64,000 nucleotides of DNA from contig DIXU01000009.1 of NCBI GenBank assembly GCA_002436105.1, positions 310,001-374,000 of the forward strand. Direction: 5' to 3'. The notes under the pieces were generated by a model. That model saw nothing but the letters and a program-made list of their open reading frames with translations. It did no database searches and was not told where the DNA came from. Made by a program: the position numbers and the translations under genes. Origin of the DNA: Candidatus Aminicenantes bacterium UBA6072. GTDB lineage: Bacteria > Acidobacteriota > Aminicenantia > UBA2199. Positions 51,024 to 60,617 of this stretch are shown piece by piece. How positions within the stretch are numbered: position 1 is the first letter of the stretch; each line of letters opens with the position of its first letter.

Positions 51024-53210
51024 TTATATCACAGGCCCTGAAGGTCCCCGCCGAGGGGGGGGCTCCGCCGCGAAGGCCTCGCTCAGGCGCAGGGTCAGCA
51101 GGGTGCGCCGGCGCACCGGCTGCGAGTTGGCCACGGCGCGCGCGACGGTCGCCTCGTCCGACAGCAGAAGCAGCTTCCGGCGCGCCCGGGTGATGGCCGT
51201 GTAGAACAGCTCGCGGCTGAGCATGCGCGCGTGGGAGGGCAGGAGGCACAGGACCACGATGTCGTACTCCGACCCCTGGGACTTGTGTACCGAGACGGCG
51301 TAGGAAAGGGTCAGCTCGTCCAACTCGTCGGCGGCATATTCGACGATCCAGCCGTCGAAGCTGACCCGCAGCAGCTTGTCGGCCTCGTGGTAATCCTCGA
51401 CGACCCCCAGGTCGCCGTTGAAAACGCCCTTGTCGTAGTCGTTGCGCGTCTGCATGACCTTGTCCAGGCGCTTGAAAGCGGCTTTTTCCCGGCGCAGCAG
51501 GAAAGGTTCGGGGTTGAATTTTTCCTGCACCATCTGGTTGATGCGGTCAATGCCGGCATCACCACGGTACATGGGCACCAGCACCTGCAGGGCGGCGGAG
51601 TTGAACGGGTAATCCTCCTGGTAGCGGCGCAGGATGCGCTCCACCTTCTCCGGGACCCGGGCCTCATCACGCACCGGCAGGAAGATGAAGTCGGCATCGG
51701 GGTCGGGCTTGGGAAAGACAAGGGGCTCGCCGCCGTTGACGCGGCAGGCGTTCTCCACGATCAGGCTGCCCCGGTCCTGGCGGAAATTGCGCTTCAGGTA
51801 GATGGTGTGGAAAAGACCGCTCTGGATCATGTCGCGCAGGACGTTGCCCGGGCCGACCGAGGGCAGCTGGTCCTTGTCGCCGATGACGATCAGCTGGGTG
51901 TCGTCGGCCAGCGCCTGCAGCAGCGAGAACAGGACAAACGAATCGACCATGGAGAATTCGTCGACGATCACCGCCCCCGCCGGCAGCGGATTCTGGGCGT
52001 TGTGCACGAACTGTCCCGTCTCGGGATTGAACTTCAGCAGGCGGTGGATGGTGGAGGCCTGGCAGAATGCGCTCTCCTCGATGCGCTTGGCCGCGCGGCC
52101 GGTGGGGGCGGCGACCAGGATCGGGCGGCCGTTGGCCCGGAGAATCTCGATGATGGCCCGAATGATGGTCGTCTTGCCCGTGCCCGGGCCGCCGGTGATG
52201 ACGGTCAGCCGGTTGCGCACCGCAGCCAGCACCGCCTGCTTCTGCTCTTCGCTGAGCTCCAGGGCGAGCTTGGCGAAGACGGCGGCGAAGTCGACCGCCG
52301 GCTCCGCGACCGGGTCACCCTCCCGGGCGAGCCGGTGCAGGCGCCGGGCCGCGGCCGTCTCGATCATCTCGTTCTGCGGGGTGAGCACGCAGGGCTCGGG
52401 CAGCTCGGCCAGGCGCAGCTCGCCGCGCTCGCTCAGCTTCTCCAGGACGGCGAACACGTCGCAGTCGGCGACGTCAAGCAGCCAGGAGCATTTCTGCAGC
52501 AGCTCGTCGCGGGGAATGTACAGGTCGCCACGCTGGAACTCCGCCTGCTGCAGGACGAAAAAGATCCCCGCCCGCACCCGCTGCGGGTCGGTCTTGGCGA
52601 TGCCCAGGGCGCGGGCGATGGTGTCGGCGACCTTGAAGCCCACGCCGCGCACGCGCTCGATCAGCAGGTAGGGATCGCCTTCGACCATCGCCGGCGCCAG
52701 GTCGCCGAACTCGCGGTGGATGCGGTAGACCGTCTCCTGGCCGACGCCGAAGGGGGTCAGGCGCACGGTCAGGTCGCGCAGGACCCGGCTGCCGCGCATG
52801 CTGTCCTGCACGGTCGCGATGAGCGATTTCTTCAGGCCCGGAACCTCGCGCAGCCGCTCGGGAGCGTTCTCCAGCACATCGAAGGTCGCCTGGCCGAAAT
52901 GGTCGACAATGCGCTGGGCGGTCTTCCTGCCGACGCCCTTGAAGCGGCCGGAGGCGAGGTAGCGGGCGATCCCCTCGCCGTCCTGGGGACGGATGAACTC
53001 GAAGCGGCTGACCTTGATCTGGCGGCCGAAGCGCGGATGCTCCGATTCCTCGCCCTCGATCTCGAGGAAATCGCCGACGCTCAGCGCATGGAGGTTGCCG
53101 ACGATGACCCGGCTTTCGCGCGTTCCCTCCACCCGCACCAGGAAGACGCCGAAACCGGACTCCTGGGAAACGAAGATCTTGCGGCTGACCTTGACCTTGA
53201 AGACAGGCAA
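51024..53210 (-). CDS. recD2: RecD2-type SF1B DNA helicase
   Basis: 728 residues. N-terminal OB-like domain (about 1-75), helix-hairpin-helix region (FKGVGRKTAQRIVDHFG), second region FGVGQETVYRIHREFG, then the helicase core: Walker A GGPGTGKTTIIR (about residue 340), AAPTGRAAKRI, VDEFSMVDSF (Walker B), IGDKDQLPSVGPG, and C-terminal SYAVSVHKSQGSEYD. RecD2 is the RecBC-independent helicase with 5'-3' polarity linked to mismatch repair and replication stress. Adjacent to mutS, which fits. Start is TTG 53210; no Shine-Dalgarno. A -10-like TATAAT (53296-53291) lies about 80 nt upstream. Confidence 0.92.
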   Translation of the reverse strand: MPVFKVKVSRKIFVSQESGFGVFLVRVEGTRESRVIVGNLHALSVGDFLEIEGEESEHPRFGRQIKVSRFEFIRPQDGEGIARYLASGRFKGVGRKTAQRIVDHFGQATFDVLENAPERLREVPGLKKSLIATVQDSMRGSRVLRDLTVRLTPFGVGQETVYRIHREFGDLAPAMVEGDPYLLIERVRGVGFKVADTIARALGIAKTDPQRVRAGIFFVLQQAEFQRGDLYIPRDELLQKCSWLLDVADCDVFAVLEKLSERGELRLAELPEPCVLTPQNEMIETAAARRLHRLAREGDPVAEPAVDFAAVFAKLALELSEEQKQAVLAAVRNRLTVITGGPGTGKTTIIRAIIEILRANGRPILVAAPTGRAAKRIEESAFCQASTIHRLLKFNPETGQFVHNAQNPLPAGAVIVDEFSMVDSFVLFSLLQALADDTQLIVIGDKDQLPSVGPGNVLRDMIQSGLFHTIYLKRNFRQDRGSLIVENACRVNGGEPLVFPKPDPDADFIFLPVRDEARVPEKVERILRRYQEDYPFNSAALQVLVPMYRGDAGIDRINQMVQEKFNPEPFLLRREKAAFKRLDKVMQTRNDYDKGVFNGDLGVVEDYHEADKLLRVSFDGWIVEYAADELDELTLSYAVSVHKSQGSEYDIVVLCLLPSHARMLSRELFYTAITRARRKLLLLSDEATVARAVANSQPVRRRTLLTLRLSEAFAAEPPPRRGPSGPVI

Positions 53211-53381
53211 TTCAGATGACGGCCGGCTGGACCGGCGGATGATCGACGAAACGCATCGGGCCTCCCTGCGGGATCGCGTGACCAGGGGCCATTATACAAA
53301 ATCGCGGCGGATTTGGGAATGATGCGGCCGTTGCGCGCGGCATGCCTGCTGGAAACGGCTAGCCGCTGCGCTTCCCAACGT

Positions 53382-53410
53382 TTGCAATATCCGGCACGAC
53401 CCGCTACACT
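53382..53410 (+). promoter_or_regulatory. Leaderless promoter of the HAD gene
   Basis: TTGCAA (53382-53387), 17 bp, TACACT (53405-53410), 6 nt, ATG 53417. Confidence 0.6.
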
Positions 53411-53416
53411 GCCGGC

Positions 53417-54496
53417 ATGAAGCTGAAGCGGCGTCATTGGAGCGAGCGGAATCACCCAGCATTGCGCCGGCTCCTGGAAAGCGTGCGGCCGGGGGAGATC
53501 GCGGTTTTCGACTGGGACAACACCTGCGCCTTCAACGACGTGGGCGAGGCGCTGCTGCGGCGCATGGCCTTCGGGCTGGAATTCCGCATGGACGCCGTCG
53601 CCATGGCCGACTCCATCCCCGATCGCATCCACGGAATCGGCCGCTTGAACCTCGGCGGCAGGTCTCATTCCCTGAAGCGGATGAAGCAAGCGGTCTTTTC
53701 CGCGCTCGACCGGCTGCAGCAGCGTCCATTGGCGAACCACAATCGGGACCTTGACAAGGACTTCCGTGTCTTCACGTCGGGGCTGCTGGCCCTGAACCGG
53801 GCCCTGGAGGAGACGCCGGGCATCGGCTGCGAGTTCGCTTATCCCTGGGTGAACACGCTGCTGCGGGGGTGGTCCCTGCCCGAGTTCGACCGGCTTGCCG
53901 GAGAGGTCATCGCCCGGGCGCTGCAGGAGCCCCTGCGCCGTCATTCCATTCTTGATCCCGCGGGGCGCTGGCGCTACGACTGGACCGGCGGCATCCGTCT
54001 TTACCCGGAGATGATGGACCTGGCCGCCTGCTGGCAACAACGCGGCGGCCGGCTCGTGGTGTCCACGGCCAGCAACCGGCAACTGGTGGAAAAAATGATC
54101 GCCATGACCGGATTTCCCTGCCGCGAGGTCATCGGCATGGAGCTGGCCGTGGCCGGCCAGCGCTTTCAGGGTGTGCTGAAGCCGGGATGGCGGCCAAATC
54201 TCGGCGCGGGCAAAGTGCACAACCTGATCTCCCGGCTCGGCCGCGAGCCGGTTTTCGTGGCCGGCGACAGCAGCAACGACCATGAGATGCTGACCGCATT
54301 CGCCGCCACCCGCGTCCGCCTGGTCATCGACCGCCATGCCCCGGGAACGATCCGGCGCCTGGTGCGGCTGGCCATGGGGGGGGAGGACGGCTTCCTGGCT
54401 CAGGCGATCGACCCGCGCGCGGGAGAATTCAAGGCCCCAGGCCGGCACGGCTGGACCTCGGGAGCGCTTGCTTTTCTTTCCGCGGCCGGCTTGTAA
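53417..54496 (+). CDS. HAD-superfamily phosphatase (HAD-IB-like)
   Basis: 359 residues, no signal peptide. Motif I FDWDNT (Asp32 nucleophile, Asp34), motif II VVSTAS near residue 218, a Lys in KPGWRPNLGAGK, and motif IV VAGDSSNDHEML near 280. A long cap (about 40-200) lies between motifs I and II, as in the HAD-IB/SerB-like group. The TA-rich promoter -10 lies 6 nt before the ATG, so the mRNA is probably leaderless. Substrate unknown; followed by a pseudopilin-like gene with its own promoter. Confidence 0.8.
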   Translation: MKLKRRHWSERNHPALRRLLESVRPGEIAVFDWDNTCAFNDVGEALLRRMAFGLEFRMDAVAMADSIPDRIHGIGRLNLGGRSHSLKRMKQAVFSALDRLQQRPLANHNRDLDKDFRVFTSGLLALNRALEETPGIGCEFAYPWVNTLLRGWSLPEFDRLAGEVIARALQEPLRRHSILDPAGRWRYDWTGGIRLYPEMMDLAACWQQRGGRLVVSTASNRQLVEKMIAMTGFPCREVIGMELAVAGQRFQGVLKPGWRPNLGAGKVHNLISRLGREPVFVAGDSSNDHEMLTAFAATRVRLVIDRHAPGTIRRLVRLAMGGEDGFLAQAIDPRAGEFKAPGRHGWTSGALAFLSAAGL

Positions 54497-54519
54497 TTTC
54501 ATTTTCACTTGCATAGAAT
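54491..54519 (+). promoter_or_regulatory. Leaderless promoter of the pseudopilin-like gene
   Basis: TTGTAA (54491-54496, over the preceding stop codon), 17 bp, TAGAAT (54514-54519), 6 nt, ATG 54526. Confidence 0.6.
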
Positions 54520-54525
54520 GGGTCC

Positions 54526-54897
54526 ATGCGTTCCATCCTGCTGGTCATCCTGGTCGCCCTGGCAATCGTGATGGCCATCTTTCTGGCCAAGGGGCGGCAC
54601 GCCCGGCCCGGCGCCGAGGCCCCGGCCCGGGTGAACGCGGCCAAGGCGGCGACGCTGGAGCCCATCCTGCTCCAGGTGCAGGCCGCCCTTGACGCGTATG
54701 CCGATGAGAACGGCGAACCGCCCGCCGGCCTGGAGGAGTTGCTGCCACGCTTCCTTCCCCGCGCCGACTCGCTGGTCGATCCCTGGGGGACCGGGCTTCG
54801 CCTGGAGCATGACGCTCAGGGCGACGCGGTCCTGGTCTGCGCCGGGCCGGACCGGGCCTTCGCCACTGCCGACGACACGAGAAGGAGCCTTCGATGA
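54526..54897 (+). CDS. Type II secretion GspG-like pseudopilin domain protein
   Basis: 123 residues. N-terminal hydrophobic segment (RSILLVILVALAIVMAIFL), then a soluble domain ending in the T2SG calcium-loop signature: DPWGTGLRLEHD and CAGPDRAFATADDTR, as in GspG (DPWG..Y....PG..DG..GTDDD). The GFTLxE prepilin cleavage motif is not present, so it is a GspG-like domain on a simple anchor rather than a normal major pseudopilin. Its stop overlaps the EIIA-like start (ATGA). No other T2SS genes are here. Confidence 0.65.
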   Translation: MRSILLVILVALAIVMAIFLAKGRHARPGAEAPARVNAAKAATLEPILLQVQAALDAYADENGEPPAGLEELLPRFLPRADSLVDPWGTGLRLEHDAQGDAVLVCAGPDRAFATADDTRRSLR

Positions 54898-55361
54898 AAC
54901 TGGCCAACTACCTGAAGAAAGAGAACGTCTACCTCTGCGATACCTGCAAGGACACCGGCCACCTGTACGGCGATTTCGCCCATTTCCTGAAGGAAAAAGG
55001 GATCATCGCCGATGCCCGCAAGGTGAAGCGCCTTTTTGTCAAGCGCGAAAGCGTGCAGTCGACGGGGATCGGCCGCGGCGTGGCCACGCCGCACATCTTT
55101 TCCGACGAGTTCTCCGAATTTTTTCTGGCCCTGGCCCTCGTGCGCCAGGGCATCGATTTTTCGGCCCCGGACGGCAGGCCCGTGCACGTGGTCTTCCTGA
55201 TCATGAGCGATGACCGCGACATCGGCCTGCATCTGAAGACCCTGGCCCATCTGGCCCGCCTCACCGCCAGCAGCGATCTCTGCGCCGCCCTGAAGAACGC
55301 CCGCGACGAGGCGGAGGCCTTCGCCCTTATCCTGGAAAAGGAGAAGGCCATCCTCTCCTGA
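54894..55361 (+). CDS. PTS EIIA (fructose/PtsN-type) domain protein
   Basis: 155 residues. The pattern KRESVQSTGIGRGVATPH carries the phospho-acceptor His (His67) as in EIIA-Fru and PtsN (usual G.GIAIPH), followed by FFLALALVRQGIDF, VHVVFLIMSDD and the helix HLKTLAHLARL. The domain is slightly longer at the N-terminus, with CDTCKDTGH containing two Cys. No EIIB, EIIC, HPr or EI is nearby, so a regulatory PtsN-like role is more likely than sugar transport. Confidence 0.75.
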   Translation: MKLANYLKKENVYLCDTCKDTGHLYGDFAHFLKEKGIIADARKVKRLFVKRESVQSTGIGRGVATPHIFSDEFSEFFLALALVRQGIDFSAPDGRPVHVVFLIMSDDRDIGLHLKTLAHLARLTASSDLCAALKNARDEAEAFALILEKEKAILS

Positions 55362-55370
55362 TCCCGCACC

Positions 55371-55408
55371 GCGGGCGAAGCCCGCAAAGGCTTGCAAGCA
55401 AAGCCTTT
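55371..55408. terminator. Double hairpin after the EIIA-like gene
   Basis: GCGGGC-gaa-GCCCGC (55371-55385) followed directly by AAAGGCTT-GCAAGCA-AAGCCTTT (55386-55408), both perfect. Only three T residues follow, so termination strength is uncertain; it separates the EIIA-like gene from the argS promoter. Confidence 0.55.
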
Positions 55409-55413
55409 CAGGA

Positions 55414-55442
55414 TTGACTGCCGCGGGGGGATATACTATAAT
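55414..55442 (+). promoter_or_regulatory. Strong sigma-70-like promoter for argS and the ABC operon
   Basis: TTGACT (55414-55419), 17 bp, TATAAT (55437-55442), 23 nt before the argS ATG. Confidence 0.8.
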
Positions 55443-55465
55443 CCGGCCGAAATGGACATGACCCC

Positions 55466-57388
55466 ATGAAGACCCTGCAGGAAAAGCTTGGCCGCGAGAT
55501 CATCGCTCTCCTGAAGGACGCCTATGAGCTTTCGGGAGTGGAACCGTCGTTTTCCATCCCCGCCGAGCGCAAATTCGGCGACCTGTCGACCACCCTCGCA
55601 TTCGCCCTGGCCAAAAAGACCGGCAACAAGCCTTTTATGCTGGCCGGCGATATCGCCGCCAGGCTGCAGGGAAAACTGGCGGCGGTCGAAGAGGTGCGGG
55701 TCGCCGGCGGCGGTTTTCTCAACTTCTTCCTGCGCCGCGACGATTTCTTCCTGGCCCAACGGCGCGGCCTGACCGAGGCTTGGACACCGCCGGCGCGGAT
55801 GGAAAAGGTCATCGTCGAGCACACCAGCATCAACCCGAACAAATCGGCCCATATCGGCCATCTGCGCAACTCCTGCCTGGGCGATTCCCTGGCCCGCTGC
55901 TGCCGCTTCCTGGGCTACGAGGTCGAGGTGCAGAACTACATCGACGACACCGGCATCCAGGTGGCCGACGTGGTCTGGGGGCTGCTCCATCACCGCAGTA
56001 TGGACCTGGATGCCATCCGCCGCATCCCCGACCTGGCCGCCTATCTGTGGGAGCTTTACGCCGAGGTCAACCGGCTGTTCGCCGCGGATGAGGCCCTGGC
56101 CGCCCAGCGCCGGGAAGTGCACAGGAGGATCGAGGAGAAGGCCGAGCCCGAGTACGCGACATGCCTGTATGTCGCCGAGCAGGTCCTGCTGGACCATGTC
56201 CGCACCATGGAGCGGCTCGGCATCCGGTACGACCTGCTGGCCCGGGAGAGCGACGTCATCGCTCTCGACTTTTTCAAGGCCGCCGCCGCCGAAATGGCGG
56301 GCCGCGGCGTGATGGCTCCCTCCTCCGATCCCGAGAAACAGGGTTGCCTGGTCATCCGCTACGACCGGGAAAAGATCGAGAAGATCATCGTCCGCTCCAA
56401 CGGCACCATCACCTACGTGGGCAAGGACATCGCCTACAACCTCTGGAAATTCGACCTGTTGGGGCGCGACTTTCATTACCGGCCCTTTCACGCCTATCCC
56501 GACGGCCGTCCCATCGTCATGACCGCGTCCGTGCCGTCCGCCTCACCCCCCGCGCGGAGCTTCGGCAGGGGACAGCGGGTCTATAACGTCATCGACGTGC
56601 GTCAATCCTACCTGCAGAACCTGATCGCCCAGGTGCTGGTCCAACTGGGCCATCCCGAGGCCGGCGCCAATTTCATCCATTTCTCCTATGAAATGGTGGC
56701 CTTGACCCCGACTTGCGTCCGCGAAATGGGACTGGCCCTGGAGCCCGGAGAGGAGAGCAAGCCCTATATCGAGGTTTCCGGGCGCAAGGGACGGGCGGTG
56801 AAGGCCGACGACCTGATCACCTTGCTGGAGGAGAAGTCGCTGCGCGAGGTGATCGCCCGCAATCCGGAACTGACCGAGGCCGAGGCCCGCGGGCTGTCGC
56901 ATGTCATCGCCGTGGCCGCCCTGCGCTATTTCATGGTCAAGTTCAACCTCAATACCGTGATCGCCTTCGACTTCAAGGAAGCGCTGAATTTCGAGGGTGA
57001 CAGCGGCCCCTACCTGCAGTACGCCGTGGTGCGCCTGAACAGCATCCTGAAAAAAGCCGCCGCGGCCGATTTGGACATGGCCGCAGGCGCCGCCGGCCTG
57101 GCTTCCCTCCCCGAGGGGGAAAGGGATCTGTACTGGGAATTGATCCTGCACCTGTCGCTGCTGGAGATCCAGGTGGAATTCGCCCTGCAGAACCACGAGC
57201 TGTCCTCGCTGGCGACCTTCGCCTACGGCTTGTGCCAGAAATTCAACCACTATTACCACCTCTTTCCGGTGCTGGCCGAGCCGGATCCCGTCCTGCGCTC
57301 CCTGCGCCTGGGCCTGGTCCTGCTCTTCAAGAACAAGATCGAAGCCATCCTGTCCCTCCTGGGGATCGAAATACCCGGACGAATGTAA
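55466..57388 (+). CDS. argS: Arginyl-tRNA synthetase
   Basis: 640 residues, class Ia. N-terminal Arg-tRNA-synthetase Add-1 type domain (to about 95), then HTSINPNKSAHIGHLRNSCLGD with HIGH (about residue 130), QNYIDDTGIQVADVVWG, and SGRKGRAVKADDLI as the KMSKS-region equivalent (STRKG...DDL type). C-terminal DALR anticodon-binding domain ends LLGIEIPGRM. Complete. The ABC-export genes follow after 9 bp, an unusual but clean operon join. Confidence 0.95.
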   Translation: MKTLQEKLGREIIALLKDAYELSGVEPSFSIPAERKFGDLSTTLAFALAKKTGNKPFMLAGDIAARLQGKLAAVEEVRVAGGGFLNFFLRRDDFFLAQRRGLTEAWTPPARMEKVIVEHTSINPNKSAHIGHLRNSCLGDSLARCCRFLGYEVEVQNYIDDTGIQVADVVWGLLHHRSMDLDAIRRIPDLAAYLWELYAEVNRLFAADEALAAQRREVHRRIEEKAEPEYATCLYVAEQVLLDHVRTMERLGIRYDLLARESDVIALDFFKAAAAEMAGRGVMAPSSDPEKQGCLVIRYDREKIEKIIVRSNGTITYVGKDIAYNLWKFDLLGRDFHYRPFHAYPDGRPIVMTASVPSASPPARSFGRGQRVYNVIDVRQSYLQNLIAQVLVQLGHPEAGANFIHFSYEMVALTPTCVREMGLALEPGEESKPYIEVSGRKGRAVKADDLITLLEEKSLREVIARNPELTEAEARGLSHVIAVAALRYFMVKFNLNTVIAFDFKEALNFEGDSGPYLQYAVVRLNSILKKAAAADLDMAAGAAGLASLPEGERDLYWELILHLSLLEIQVEFALQNHELSSLATFAYGLCQKFNHYYHLFPVLAEPDPVLRSLRLGLVLLFKNKIEAILSLLGIEIPGRM

Positions 57389-57397
57389 GGAGGTCAG

Positions 57398-58305
<908 letters not shown>

Positions 58306-58309
<4 letters not shown>

Positions 58310-59073
58310 AAGGCGCCTGGATCATCGCCAAGAAGGAGCTGAAGACCTACCTTTATTCGCCGATCGCCTATATCCTGACCGCATTCTTCCTGCTGGTCAG
58401 CGGCTTTTTCTTCTACAACATCCTGGCCTGGGCCAACGAGCAGACCATGCGCATGATGCAGTCCGGCTATCCCGCCGAGCACATCAACATCAACCAGATG
58501 CTCTTCCAGCCGTTCTTCAGCAACATGACCATCGTGCTGATGTTCCTGCTGCCCCTGTTGACCATGCGCCTGTTCGCCGACGAGAAAAAGATGCGCACCG
58601 AGGAGCTGCTGCTGACCTCGCCGCTGCGCCTCTTTTCGATCATCCTGGGCAAGTACCTGGCGGCGCTGATCGTCTACGGCGGCATCCTGCTGCTGACCGC
58701 CACCTACGCCGTTTTCGTCTTCATCCACGGCAATCCCGACCCCGCGCCGCTGCTGACCGCCTACCTTGGCCTTTTCCTGCTCGGCGCCGTGTTCATCGCC
58801 ATCGGCCTCTTCGCATCGGCGCTGACCGAGAACCAGGTCATCGCCGCCGCCATCTCCTTCTCGGCGATCCTGCTGATCTGGGTGCTCTCCTGGATCGGTG
58901 AGGGGGGGCCCGGGGCCTGGCGTCCGGTCCTGGCCTACCTGTCTTTCTTCTCGCATTTCAAGAACATGGTCACCGGCGTGATCGACACCCAGGACATCGT
59001 GTACTTCCTGTCGTTCATCTTTCTCGGCCTCTACCTGACGCGGGCGGTGTTCGAATTCAGGAAATGGAGGTGA
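58306..59073 (+). CDS. ABC-2 type permease (GldF-like)
   Basis: 255 residues with six membrane segments: after AKKELKTYLYSPIAYILTAF the hydrophobic helices run at about 20-45, 75-100, 115-140, 148-172, 180-205 and 225-245. This is the typical small ABC-2 membrane subunit that pairs with the ATPase upstream (ATGA overlap). The periplasmic loop after TM1 contains SGYPAEHININQMLFQPFF. Exported substrate unknown. Confidence 0.88.
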
Positions 59074-59075
59074 CC

Positions 59076-60617
59076 ATGAAGAAGATCCTGCGCCACGGCA
59101 ACTTCCTTTCCCTGCTGCTGGTCCTGGCCGGCATGGCCATGTGGCTCAGCTTCGGGCTGGCCGCTTTCAAGGGCCGGGCCGGGCTGGTTCTGCTGCTGCT
59201 GGGCGTGGCAGGGCTGGCGCTGCATTTCGCCCTCAACCTCGCGCGCTTCAAGACGAGGAATTCCCGCCTGAACTTCATTTTTGCCTCCAACCTGGCGGTG
59301 GTGGTCCTGCTGATCGTGGCCATCGTCGCCGCGGTCAACTACCTGGGCGTCAAGCTGCACACCCGGGTCGATCTCAGCGCCGGCAGGGTGCACTCTCTCT
59401 CCGACCAATCGGTGCAGGTGGCGCGCGGGCTGAAAAAGGAGCTGGACATCAAGGCCTTTTTCAGCAAGGGCAACAGCGGCCTGGAGCGCCTGCGCTCCCT
59501 GCTCGAGATCTACCGCTTCCACAGCGGACGCATCCGGGCAACGTACATCGATCCCTACCTCAAGCCCGAGCTGGTGAAGCAGTACGAGATCAAGACCGAT
59601 GGCACGATGGTGTTCGAATACGAAGGCAAGAGCACGCGCAGCGAGGAGATCACCGAGGAGGCCATCACCAATGCCATCATCAACGTGTCACGCCAGGGGG
59701 AAAAGACGGTCTATTTCCTCCAGGGGCACGGTGAACCCGGCAGCGGCGACAGCGGCGAGACCGGGTATTCCGAAGCCCGGGCCGGCCTGGAAAAACTGTC
59801 ATTCCAGGTGAAGGACCTGATCCTTTTCCAGGAGGCGGCGGTACCCCGCGACGCCGCGGCCGTGATCATCGCCGGACCGCAAAAGCCGCTCCTGGAAAAA
59901 GAGCTCTTCCTGCTGGGCGATTACATCGAAAAGGAGCAGGGGCGCCTGCTGCTGCTGCTTGACCCCGGCCAGGGCGCCGAGCTGAAGCCCCTGCTGGCCA
60001 AGTTCGGGCTGGCCCTCGAAAACCACGTCGTCGTCGATGCCGACCCCCTTTCCCAGTTCATGGGCGGAAACTATTTCATGCCCGTGGTGGCCAAGTATCC
60101 CGAGCACGCCATCACCAAGGGTTTCGGCTATGCCACCATGTTTCCCCTGGCCCGCGGCCTGTCCCGCCTTTCCCCTGCCCCGGCCGGGGTCAGCGTGGAC
60201 TTCCTCGCCGCCACCAGCCCCAATTCCTGGGGCGAGACCAACTACGAGGCCGAGGTCAAGACCGAGACGATCACCAGGAACCCCGAGGACAAGGGCGGTC
60301 CCATCGATATCGCGGCCGCCGGCGAGATCGCCGGCGAGGGCGATCAAAGAGCCCGCCTCGTGATCGTCGGCGACTCCGACTTCGCCCTGAACAAATACTA
60401 CTTTTTCCAGGCCAACGGCAATTTTTTCAACAACGCCGTCTCCTGGCTGGCCGAGGAAAAGGATCTGGTCGCCATCGCCCCCAAGGTCACCGCACCCAGG
60501 ACGGTCAGCCTGACCCGCAGCGCCGGCCGCCTGGTCTTTTTCTACACCCTGCTCATCCTGCCGCTGCTGGTGTTCGCCGCCGGCATCGGCGTCTGGCTCT
60601 ACCGGAGGAAACTGTGA
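59076..60617 (+). CDS. GldG-like ABC transporter auxiliary protein
   Basis: 513 residues. Two N-terminal membrane helices (about 12-35 and 65-90), a large extracytoplasmic domain (about 95-480) with the ABC_transp_aux hallmarks LSAGRVHSLSDQS, KTVYFLQGHGEPGSGD and LLLLDPG, and a C-terminal membrane helix (LVFFYTLLILPLLVFAAGI). I use ATG 59076 with GGAGGTG 3 nt upstream. Pairs with the DUF4340 protein by a GTGA overlap. Known from Bacteroidetes gliding loci but widespread in non-gliders. Confidence 0.88.
   Translation: MKKILRHGNFLSLLLVLAGMAMWLSFGLAAFKGRAGLVLLLLGVAGLALHFALNLARFKTRNSRLNFIFASNLAVVVLLIVAIVAAVNYLGVKLHTRVDLSAGRVHSLSDQSVQVARGLKKELDIKAFFSKGNSGLERLRSLLEIYRFHSGRIRATYIDPYLKPELVKQYEIKTDGTMVFEYEGKSTRSEEITEEAITNAIINVSRQGEKTVYFLQGHGEPGSGDSGETGYSEARAGLEKLSFQVKDLILFQEAAVPRDAAAVIIAGPQKPLLEKELFLLGDYIEKEQGRLLLLLDPGQGAELKPLLAKFGLALENHVVVDADPLSQFMGGNYFMPVVAKYPEHAITKGFGYATMFPLARGLSRLSPAPAGVSVDFLAATSPNSWGETNYEAEVKTETITRNPEDKGGPIDIAAAGEIAGEGDQRARLVIVGDSDFALNKYYFFQANGNFFNNAVSWLAEEKDLVAIAPKVTAPRTVSLTRSAGRLVFFYTLLILPLLVFAAGIGVWLYRRKL

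Noticed and set aside
51016..51032. TATAAT 7 nt upstream of the mutS ATG as another leaderless promoter
   Set aside because: The box is made by the last codons and stop of recD2 (gtg ata taa) and no -35-like hexamer lies at 16-18 bp; cotranscription with recD2 is simpler.
47914..51204. Long plus-strand open frame (about 1100 codons) opposite the serine hydrolase and mutS
   Set aside because: Antisense shadow of clearly homologous genes in GC-rich DNA.
51231..53219. Long plus-strand open frame opposite recD2
   Set aside because: Shadow of RecD2, whose helicase motifs are all present on the minus strand.
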